Origin: Chitinophagaceae bacterium
GTDB lineage: Bacteria > Bacteroidota > Bacteroidia > Chitinophagales > Chitinophagaceae
Reading direction: 5' to 3'
Assembly: GCA_027486835.1 (NCBI GenBank)
Contig: JAIXOJ010000199.1
Location: forward strand, 1 to 53,901
Length of the DNA stretch: 53,901 bases
The notes beneath the pieces were generated by a model. That model was not told where the DNA came from. It did not search any database and saw only the letters and a list, made by a program, of their open reading frames with translations. Numbering within the stretch: the first letter of the stretch is position 1; each line of letters opens with the position of its first letter. Made by a program: the position numbers and the translations under genes. Of this stretch, positions 17,529 through 29,500 are shown piece by piece.

Positions 17529-20500
17529 TTATTCCTCCACTTGCAAACGAACCGTCCAAACCGTGCCGTCCCGGCCTTGGACTTTTAATTGGTAAACACC
17601 GATTGCCAATCCGTTGGTGGTCAAGCGGAGGGCATTGGCCTCTGTCGGGGCGAGGTTTTGTTCGGTGCGTACCGCTTTTCCATCTACGCTATACACCGTT
17701 ATGTTATAGCGTTGTTGGGTGGCAACTGATGGCAATTGTACCGTGAACGCTCCTTTGGCGGGGTTGGGATAAATAGAGATTTGTGGTGAGTGGTGAGTGA
17801 TTAGTTGAACTACTTGGCTGTATGCCTTTTGTCCATTCAGCTCCACTAACTGTATTCTGTAATAAACCATTTCCGCATTCTCCGGTAATTGAGCATCCTT
17901 GATGCTGTATTGATTGGATGCAGTCGCTTTTACTGATGCAATTGGTGCGAATGCCACGCCATTGGAACTGCGTTCTACAACATAAGCAACTACATCTTTC
18001 GCATCCCCTACTGTCCAAGCAACCAACGCTTCCCTCCTATCCGTTGCTTTTGCAGTTAATGCAACAAAACGAACAGGTAAGGTAGTGCCTGATGGTTTGG
18101 CGATGAGCAGGAATCTGCTGTCGCCCTTGCTGAGACTATCGGCGGTGATGTTGAAGACATAGCTGCTGCTGTTGCGGATGTTTTGGCTTTGGTTCAAATA
18201 AGTATCGCGAAGCCAATAAGTCTTGTTGCTATCCAAGCCTGCTAGGTCGTTGAAATTGAGTTGGAATGAACCGTTGGCATTGCTTTTTATGGTCAATAAG
18301 ATACTATCTGTGCTATTGGTTAGCGGCAATGTTGCGATGGCCAAACGACTGCTGCCTTTTTGGATGGCGATGTTTTGCGCAGCTCCACCAAAGGTTGCAG
18401 CGTCCCAATCGGCCACATAGGTTTTTGCACCCATGCCGTTGAAGCGCACGATGGCTTCATCGAGGCTGCTATCGCTACTGGTTTTTAATCCGATGCGGAT
18501 CAATTGTTGATTGGCTGTTCCGAAATACTGGGTGTTGGGGATTGTTCCAGATGCTTTGTGGGATTCTTGGAATGTTACCGTACCGCTACCTGTCGGTTTG
18601 GCCTCTACGAAAAAGGATTGACCGCTGGCAATTAAATCGCCGTTGGTATTGTCATAACCTGTTGCAGCGTTGGCAATTAAGCCATTGGAATACGTAGTGT
18701 AATTACCATTACCATAAGGACTGTAGGTCCACATCTTGTTGCTGATATTACTGGTGTTGCTCGACAACAAACTAGTGAAACTGATTTGGCTGGGGTAGGG
18801 ATTGCCCAACAACGTGTATAAATGCGTGGCTGGGTTGTTGAGCGTTACTGCCACATTGCCCGTGCTTACCGTGCCTGTTGATTGTAAGGTAACGGCTACA
18901 GGTGCAGTTGGGGTATTGCTGTTCAACTGGTCGGCACAGGTGCCCACATTGCGGTCGCCACGAATGTTTACCCGATAGCCCTTGCCCGGTTCCAAATTCG
19001 TGTTGGTAGTGCTAGCAATGGTTACCCAACGGCTGCCGTTGCTGCCGGGGGTTGGATTATAGGTAAACATACTTGGGGCGTTCACCTGCGTTTTATCAAA
19101 TCCATTGCTGTTGTACTTGTCCGAGGAGCCTCCATAGTTTACACCAATACCGCAGGTCAGGCCGCCCGTTCCCGGACCCGTGATAAAGATTTGGTTTTGC
19201 CATCCGTTTCGGATGGATTGGTTAGTGGTTGCGGCAATAAAAGCATACTTACGGGTGGTTTTACTGGGTATGAATCGCTCTACGGTCACTGCCCCGTTCA
19301 AATAATTGCCTGTTCCTGCAGCGATGCGGGCGGTATTTGCGGCTGTTGATGTAAGTATCAGTTTATTGTTGGTATTCAATACCCCTGCCGTTGGGGATAG
19401 TGTTCCGATGATTTTCAAGGTATCTGCCAAGTCAACGCCAGCATTATTGTTTACGATCAAATTCTTGACTGCCTTGCCCACGAAACCGCCCGACGGGATG
19501 CTTTGCGCGATACTGCCGTTCATTTCCAAGGTTGCAGCGGAAAGGTCGAGCGTGCCGCTGTTGTTGATGCTACCGCTCACCTGCAAAGTACCCGTAACCG
19601 TGAAAACCGCATTAGCAGTTATTGATAAATTCCTAACCGCACCACTGGTTGTCAATACGGGATAATTGCTCAAACCATTGGGTATCGCAACGTTTACCGA
19701 GGAGGTAGGTAAGATATTGCCGCACCAGTTCCCTGCATCGTTCCATACCGTGGAGGATGCCCCTGTCCATTGATGGTTCGTGGCAGTTGCCAAACTGGTT
19801 ACCCCATAGGCACTTGCGCCACCATTGTTCACCGCTGCAATACGGTAGTAATAGGTGGTGTTGGCGGTAAGATTGGTGAGGGCTTGACTTAAAGCCGCAG
19901 GTTGAATATTGGTGAGGGTGGTTACGGACGCACTAAAATTGGCCGTTGGGGAATATTGCAAAGTATAGGTATAACTCGCTCCACCTTGATTGGTGGGGGC
20001 AGTCCAATTGATGGTAGCTATGTCCGTACACACGTTCGTAGCTGCTGCAAAAACGGGTGCGTTGCTAAGGGTGGTTACCTGTTGACCGGAAGACCAAGCA
20101 CTTTGGCCTGTTCCATTCAAGGTTGCCACACGATAATAATACACGGTATTAGATGCAAGCCCCGTTAGGTCGTTAGCAGTAACCGATGAAGAAATAGAGG
20201 TGATGGTTGTTACAGAAGCACTAAAATCAGCGGTTGTACTGTATTGTAAGGAATAAGAAAAAGACGCATTTCCCCCTGTTGGTGCAGTCCAATTGGCTGT
20301 GAAACCATTGGTTGCAATATTCGTAGCTGCCGCAATGGTTGGAGTAGCAGGCATGGTGAGGAACGTACTATCCTCCGAATAAAAAGTTCCTAATCCATTG
20401 GTGACATAGCCCCGATAATAATAAGGCGTATTGGGTACCAGTGTATCGCGTGTATGCGTGTAAGTACCAATGGTTGTTGATCCTTCGGCCAAAGCATTCG

Positions 20501-23500
20501 TGGTTGGCTTGGCTGTTGTGCCATATACCGTACCCCTTGCGGTAATGGTAGCATTGGAATTGGTCGAAATGGTAGCTCCAAGTGTGGCCGAGGTTGCAGT
20601 AATGGACGTTACCGTTGGTTTTCTTACAGATAAAATGCCATACACGTTTGTTTGATCGGTGATGATGGCCGTAGCGTCTGCTTCATTGATTGCGGTACTT
20701 GTTGAACCATAGAACAATAGTTCCGGACAGTTTCCCTCATAGAAGGTATTCACAAAACCAGTATAACCAAAGATTTGGGGCTGCGTGGCATCCAATACCG
20801 TTGCGTTGGATGCTCCCAAGAAATCTTTCACGCCCGTATTGGCATTAAAAGAGGTATAGATATAAGCAGAATCGGTGTTGGAAACAATAAAGGTCCGAAG
20901 CCTAGCCGCGGCCAACAAGCCTTGCGAAAAGGAGGCTGCTTGGGCAGTGGTATTTCCGGTGGTCAACGATTTGTAGATACTGTTCGTGCCCGATCTGGAC
21001 AAATTGAATTGGAACCGATTGGTGACTCCCGTGCCCACTGCACCACTGTTCAAAAGTCCGTTGTCGTTGTTTAGGTTGCCCAATTGTTGTGCGGTTACAA
21101 ATACATTGAAGTATTTCATGCCTTGCAAATTGGTGCCGCCCCCATCGTTGGTGAAATTGGTAATCGCCAAGGGCGCACCATTGAATACGCCGTTCATCAT
21201 CCTGAGCGAAGGCATCCCATTGGCCAAGGTATCCAAAACCCCTGCGTTTATCAATCGAGGCTGGCTCACAAAACCATAAGCTGAACTGCTAAGGGTTGTA
21301 GTGGCAGCAGATTTTAATGCAATGGTGGTGGTATTGTTACTGTACAAAGAATCCACAACGCCGATAACCTGACCTGTGGTGTTCGAGAGCAGGTTGCCGG
21401 GCGATACATTGGAAATCGTCAAAGTGGTGGAAGCGGGAATGCTGGCAGCGTTGGACATAGATATCACAATCGGATTGCCAGAAAAACCAGTCACGACCGT
21501 GTTGGCTGGAACACCATTGCCCACAATGGAATAGCCTGTACGGATGGTACTATTGGAACTCGATGTTGTGGTTACGGTAGTGCTATTGGTGGTTGCTGTT
21601 GCTGAACTGGTAAAGCTCGTATTGGCCAGACCTGTTACCGTAGCGATTCTTGAACCACTGGTGGTGGAGATGGTACTGGAAGATTTTGTGGTGACAGCCG
21701 CATTGGAAAAAGCATTCCGTCCATTCCCACTTTGATCGTACCAGATGGTAACAAAAGCAGAATTTGTACCTACAAAAGCAGCGAGCGTAGTGCTTGTGGC
21801 CGCACCAATACCTGCTCCCGATAAAACGGCTGACACCGGAGAAGTGAGCGATACCCGTTGCTTGGCATCAAAATATACATCCACCGAATCGTTGGTGGCG
21901 TTGTCTTTTCTTATCCTAAGGGCCGGCCCAGTATAGGCAGTTCTTAATTGACGAACAGAATAAGCAAACGTGGGCTGTGCATTTAGATTGTCCAAAATGC
22001 CAGAAATTGGCTGACTGGTCACCAAGGTTTGGGTGGATGACCATGCACTCGCACCGCCTTGATTGACCACTTGCACCCGATAGTAATAAGTTACATTGGA
22101 ACCAAGACCAGAAACCGCCGTTGACAATGCGGAGGATGCAATGCCCGAAACCGTGGTAATGCCACTGCTAAAATTAGCAGCGGTAGAATATTGTAAAGTA
22201 TATGTATAAGCAGCACCGCCCTGACTGATGGGGGCTGTCCAATTAGCTGTGAATCCAACAATAGTGATGGCACTTGCTGCTGTTGAAGTGGGTGGCAAGG
22301 ATAGCGTAGCGATCGTAGTCGTAGCTGTATATGCTGAATTTCCAGTTGCATTTACGGACATCACACGGAAATAATAATTGGTATTTGCGGTAAGTCCTGA
22401 GATGACCGTGTTCAAGGTTGCGATATTGGCAACCGTTGTGTTGCCTGCACTGAAATCAGCAGCGGTGGAATATTGTAATGAATAAGTGAACGCAGATGCA
22501 CCCTGATTGGCAGGTGCAGTCCATCCTATTGTACATCCTGTCGTTGAAATATTGCTGGCAATTAAACCAATTGGCGCATTTGGCAACAACAAAACAGACT
22601 GTATAGCAGACCAATCACCCGTTCCCCCACTGTTCACCGCTGCAACTCGATAGTAATAATTGGTATTTGCTGTCAAGGAACTAACCACATTGTTTAGGGT
22701 AGCAATCCCACTAACCGTGCTATTGTCCAAACTAAAATCAGCGGTGGTGCTGTATTGCAACGTGTAGGTAAATGTCGCATTCCCACCTGTTGGGGCTGTC
22801 CAATTGCCTGTGAAGCTGGTTGAAACGATATTGGTAGCGGCGGCAATGGTGGGTGCCAGCGGCAAGGTTGTGGCAGTCAACGTAGCGGAATAATTACCCA
22901 AACCTGTGGCGTTTAATACGGCTATTCGGATGTAGTATGATGTATTGGCCGTCAATCCTGTCAATGCTTGGTTGATGGCTGTGCCTGAAATACTAGCAAT
23001 TGTTGTTACCGAAGAACTAAAATCGGAGGTGGTGGCATATTGCAAAGTATAGGTGTAGTTGGCTGCCCCTTGGTTGGCCGGTGCCGTCCAATTGACCGTA
23101 AAGCCTGTTGCAGTTATGGCACTTGCGGTCAAACCTGTGGGTACGTTGCTTAGTGTTACCAACGACTGAACAGCAGACCAAGCACTACTACCAGTAGCAT
23201 TTACTGCTTGAACACGGTAGTAGAGGGTAGTATTGGGTAATAATCCCGTAACGGATACACTGTTTACTGCGGATGAAATTGCGGTTACGCTGCTATTGCC
23301 CGAACTAAAATCAGCAGTGGTACTGTATTGCAACGTGTAGGTAAATGTCGCATTCCCACCTGTTGGGGCTGTCCAATTGGCCGTGAAGCTGGAAGATGTG
23401 ATGTTCGTGGCGGCGGCAATCGTGGGTGCAGCAGCATTGGTCAGTACAGCTTGAATAGCACTTGCTATACTGTTGCCACCACTGTTTACTGCAACTACCT

Positions 23501-26500
23501 GATAATAATAATTGGTATTGCCAACCATTCCGTTTACCACATTGCTCAACGCATTGATATTGGAAATGGCGGTTGTGCCTAAACTAAGGTCGGAGGTGGT
23601 TCCATAAACAAGGTTATAAGTGATGGTCGCATTCCCTTGGCTTACAGGGGCTGTCCAATTGGCTGTGAAAGAAGTAGTTGTAACCGTTGTAGCCGCGGCA
23701 ACTATTGGGGCATTGCTCAACGTAGCGGTGCTTTGTGTTGCAGACCATGCGCTGTTGCCGCTCATGTTTACGCATTGTACCCGATAATAATAATTGGTGT
23801 TGGGGGTTAATCCAGTCAATACAGTGCTTGTGCTGCTGAGATTGGCCACTACCGTATTGCCTGAACTGAAATTGGAAGTTGTACTGTATTGTAACGTATA
23901 GGTAAATGCCACATTGCCACCACTGGGTGCTGTCCAATTGGCCGTAAACCCTGAAGTTGTATTATTGGTTGCAGGGGCAATGACGGGTGCATTGGGCAAA
24001 GTTGTAAACACGCTATCTTCTGAATAAAATGTGCCGAGCGAATTGGTTACGTAACCACGATAATAATATAGGGTATTGGCGGTAAGACCTGTCCTTGTAT
24101 GAGAATAGGTGCCAATGGAAGTAGCCACTTCTGCCAAAGCATTGGTGGTTGGTTTGGTTGTTGTGCCATATACCGTACCCCTTGCGGTAATGGTAGCATT
24201 GGAATTGGTCGAAATGGTAGCCCCAAGGGTTGCCGAGGTTGCAGTAATGGATGTAACCGATGGTTTGGTAACCGACAATACACCAAAATAATTGGTTTGA
24301 TCCACCAAGTAGTTCACTGCAACAGTTTCAACCAAGGAATCAGTGGAAGAAGCATACAATACCATTTCGGAAGCCAACCCATCAAAGCAGTTGCTGTTCA
24401 AGCCTAGGTTACCAAAAATCCGTACGCTGGTATTGTCAAATACACTGGCATTATTGGTTCCTAAGAAATTGTTTGTTGGTGTTGACAAAGCTTGGAATGA
24501 AGAAGCCACTTGTGCATTTGCCCCACTTGCATACACAGATACTTTCAACCTTCCACAAGCTTGAACCGTGTTTCCGAATGTTGGGGAAGTTGGGGTGCTT
24601 GCGGAGGATACGCCACGGTAATAACTATTGGAAGAAGAAGGCTCGAGGTTGAATTGTAGTTTGGTTGTAGGTGCGCTCGAGTTTGCAGATGCCGTATTGA
24701 GCAACCCTACTTTGTTGGACGTGTTCGCCAATTGTCTTTGTGCCACAAATACGTTGACAAATTTCATGTTTTGCAAGGATGTTGCCGGGGTAATCAAGCC
24801 TGTAGCATACAATCCCCCATTGGCACCGTCACTAATCCTTAGCGATGCAATGCCGCTCGGCAAAGTATCCAACACCCCTTTATTGACCAAGCGGGGCAAG
24901 CGTTGGATATACAAGGTATTGTTTGTAACACTATTTTTTGCTCCTCCAGTCAATGTTAGACTTGTAGCGGAAATGATGGACTCAACATGTCCGATGATTT
25001 GACCACTTTGTCCATAAAGTGCATTGCCCGCAACCAATTGAGTATTGGTGGTAAACAAGGTTGAAGTTCCTGTTACCGAAGTACTGCCTGCGCTTACCGT
25101 AATGGTTCCAGTACGGTTTAAGGTGGAAGTTGTGGTATGCTTGCCGTTTCCGCTCTGATCGTACCAAATGGTTACAAATGCACTGTTGTTTCCTACCCAA
25201 TCGCCAAGAGTATTGCCGGTTGCTGCACCACCACCATTGGCGGAAATGGGCGAGGAAAGGGAAACCCGTTGGTTGCCATCAAAATACACATCCACCGAAT
25301 CGCAGGTATTATCCCTTCTTACTCGCAATGCTGGTCCGGTATAACTACTGCGCAACAAACGCACAGAGTAAGCGAAAAGTGGATTGCCGCTGTTGTCCAA
25401 ACTACTTACTGGAATGGCTGAGGTAACAACCGTTTGAACAGCAGACCAAGCACCTACGCCTGTTTGGTTCTCCAATCTTATCCTATAGTAATAGGTAGTG
25501 CTTGGGCTTAACGAAGTAATTAAATAACTGGATTTGCTAGCCGCAATACCCGATAGGTTATACACCAAGCTATTGAAATCAGCAACTAAACTCACCTGTA
25601 TCGTACTGGTATAATCCGCATTGCCTATTGAGGGTGTCCATCGTGGCGTAAAGCTGATGGGGGTAATGGCATTGGTGGCAATGACAATACATTGCTCGGG
25701 CAAGGTGACGAAACTGCTGTCGTTGGTATAAGCTGTTCCGGCACTGTTGGTAGCAAAGCCCCTGAAATAATAGCGTGTATTGCTGCTGAGGCTGTTTCTT
25801 GTATGGGTAAATGTGCCAACGGATGTATTACCCTCTGCCAAACTATTGGACGTAGGCGTTGATGTTAAGGCGCAAACAGTACCTCGTGCAGATAATACTT
25901 GCCCTCCATTTTGTACAACTGTAGCTCCCAACACAGCCGAATTGGCCGTTATGGATGTTACTGTTGGGGCATTGATGGTTGGCAGGGCGACCAAAGTGGC
26001 AAAGCTTTGGGTTGCAGACCATGCACTATTGCCTGTTGCGTTTCTAATCAACACCCGATAATAATAGGTAGTATTCGGTAATAAATTGGTTAACGGATAA
26101 CTACTGTCCGACAAATTTTGAAACGTCAAGGTATCGGATGTATTGAACGCATTGGTTGAACCGATTTGCAAGGAGAAAGTATATGGCACCCTGCCCATGC
26201 TTCCTGAGAACCCAAATTGAGCAATCGCACTATTGGTCGTTATGGAAGCAACGGCTTTTATTGAAGGGGCCAACGGAAAGGTGATAAAGCTACTATCGGG
26301 GGTAAAAGATGTATCGCTGCCAGTGGTAATGAATCCACGGAAATAATATTGGGTATTGGCAACCAAACCTGTGCGGGCTTGGGTAAACGTTCCTGAATAA
26401 TCGCCGTTGATTCCTAATGGGTTGCTACGAGGCTGTGCCACCGTATCGTAAACAGTGCCTCTTGAGGAAATGGTGGCGGAGGCAGAACGAAATACCGTTG

Positions 26501-29500
26501 CGCCTAAGATTACATCATTGGGCTGGACATTAGTAACAGTTGGATTCGTGATGGACAGTACCCCAAAGGTTTGGGATTGATTGGTAAACAAATTACTTGC
26601 TTGGCTCTCGGTAATTGGGCTTGCAATGGTACTACCATAAAAAACCAGCTCGGAAGCAATACCTTCAAACATGTTGGTAGTTGTTGCTAAGTGCCCAAAT
26701 AATTGGATACTATCCCCATTGAAATTACCTACCGATAAAAAATTGGTGGCCGTGCTTGGGGTCACACTTGTTGCGATTGGTATGCTTGCCGTGGTAACCC
26801 CAGCAAGGGTGGTCATTTTGAACCTTGCATTCATCACGCCATTCATGGTGAAAGCGGTAGCCCTGATGTTGTTGTTGCTATTGGGGCCTGATACGCCATT
26901 AAAAAAGGAATTACGGGTGGTGCTGTTGGTGAGCATCTGGAATTGAAAACGGTTGGAAGGTGCTGATGCGCCCGAATTAACCCCTGTGGTATTGAATATG
27001 CCCGCAAAATTGAACGTGTTTTCTTGCTTTACCACCGCGAACAAATGCACATGGCGCATATTGGTCATGTTGGAATAGCCACTATCATTCTGGAAAGTTG
27101 GGTGTTGAAGATTGGTGCCGCTATTCGCCCCTTGAAAAAACCTGATGGCAGTGCGGCCATTTTCCAATGTATCCAACACGCCCCTATCTGCCAATCTTGG
27201 TTGGCGCAACAAACCATAGCCTATACCGCTTTGCGAAAAATTAGCAGCGGTTGCCAAAGTGATGCTTGTGGTGGAATTGATGGTGCTTACCCTTCCAATC
27301 ACCCGGCCCGTTGCGGTAGTTAGAATGCCACCCACGGGGGTATTGGTGGTGCTAAAAGTAGTGCCACTTCCCGTGAGGGTATTACTACCGTTGGTGATGG
27401 TTACCGTTCCAGTCCTTAGTATGTGAGCGGTGTTTTTGTAAGCATGGTTGTTATTACCGCTTTGGTCGTACCAAACAGATACAAAAGCACTGTTGTTTCC
27501 AAGCCAAGCCCCAAGGGTGCTGTCCATTGGCGTATTGCCACTGAACGAAATTGGTGAACTTAAAGAGATGGTTTGCTTGGCATCGAAATAAACATCTGCA
27601 AAACTGCTGTCGTTGTCCCTGCGCACCCGAACCACTTTTTGGTTGTATGCACTGCGGAGCATCCTTGTTGAAAAGGCCGAGGTGGGTGCAGCTACCCCAT
27701 CTAATATGGCGGTTGGCAAGGGCAATGTAGTCACGGTACCTGTTGCCCAGGCACCGCTGCCTATGGCATTGGTACTTCTTGCCCTTATATAATAGAGACT
27801 GTTGGACGTTAAGGAATTGAAACATTTATTTCCAGAACTACCTGTGAAGGAATAAGATTGCAGATTGGCTTGAAAATCGGCTTGGGTGCTTATCTGGAAT
27901 TCGGTGGTAAATGGCTGGTTGCCTGCCTGAGATTGCAAAAAGCCCACACAATAGCCTATGGTGGTAATGTTCGTGAATGATAAAGTAGGCGCATTGGGCA
28001 GGGTGATAAAACCCGTGTCTTGCGTGTAGCTGGTACCCGCTGAATTGGTCGCAAACCCTTTGAAATAATATTGGGTATTCCCTTTCAAACCAGTTAGGGT
28101 TTGTGTGTAAGTGCCACTGAGGTTGTTGGTATGGCTTACCGATGTAGTTGGGCTTGGGAACGTATCTATGATTACCCCCTTGGCGGTTAGGCTAACGCCG
28201 GAACTGTCCATCACGGTTGCCCCTACCACTGCGGTTGCATTGGTAATAAATGCAATGGTCGGCATTACAATAGATGGGGGGAGGGTATTGCGAGTTACGG
28301 TCTTTGTACTCGTGTTGATGCACAATTGTTGCACCACGCTTACGGGTAGATTATTATCATCCCCATCCTGTACAGCGGTTATGTTCACCTTGCAGTCGGT
28401 AATGTTTTGCCAAGCACTGCCATCCCAATATTGCACCCGCAACAAATTGTTGTCCATCAATCCTGCCCATGTTCCGTTTGAGTTTTGGTAGCCATTGACG
28501 AATTGGATATTTCCTACCGTTTTGTTGCTGCCAAAATCTAATTGCAACCATTTTTCAGCAGGACTGGTGGTAGATGTTTGGGACACCCAAGAGGTATTTA
28601 CCAAACCATCCACGGCATTCTCAGGCCAATAGGTGGTGCCAATGGCGTACTGCCCGCTTGCACTTATAGTCGTGTTGGGGTCAGCGGCCAAATTCACTAG
28701 GCCATTGGGCAAGGAATCCAGCACGTTCTCCAATACATCGGTTGGATAATCGGAACTTTCAACCCCAAATGCCCTAAACTCCCTGATGTGGAAATGACTG
28801 CTTTGGGTGGTATAAATCCTGATCTTACTGGTCGTTATGGGGTTGAGTAGTGTATAGGAATAATCTGGGTTGGCCCGTTGCACCGCCCCTAGGGTATCGT
28901 TCAAGAAACTAAACAAGTAGGTATTGGAACTTTGGAAGTAAACAGGCAAACCGCTGCTTGCCGTTGCTGCCAATGGAATGGTTGTAGTGGTGGTGCTATA
29001 GGTGCTTAGATTGGGAATATTCCTAAAATTGATGGTCTGTGGTCGCTTGGTTACACCCACCGTTTCGGTATCGCTGGCAATGAAATTGTTGGCCAAATCG
29101 GTGACCATTATTGTATAATTCCCACTATTTGCAGCATTGAAAGCGTTGATGGTGGCATTTAATGTGGTGGCAGAAAAACCATTGGGCCCTCTCCACAAAT
29201 AACTATAATTTCCTGAACCACCGGTTACAGTGGCAGTGAGGGTCAAACTACTGTAGGAAGCAACCATTGACGGTGCAGCAGCAACTACGGTAACTGGGTT
29301 TTCGGGTGCAGCTTGAGCGGTTACAACTATCGAATTGGAGAGATAGCATCCTTGATTATCCGTTACCGTTGCTACATAAGTACCATTTTGTGCAGCACTT
29401 ATTTTGGGCAGGAAGGCTACTTTATTGGTATCCGAAAAATTGGTAGGGCCTGTCCAAGCATAACTTGAAATGGTTCCGCTGCCACCCGACGCGGTTACAT

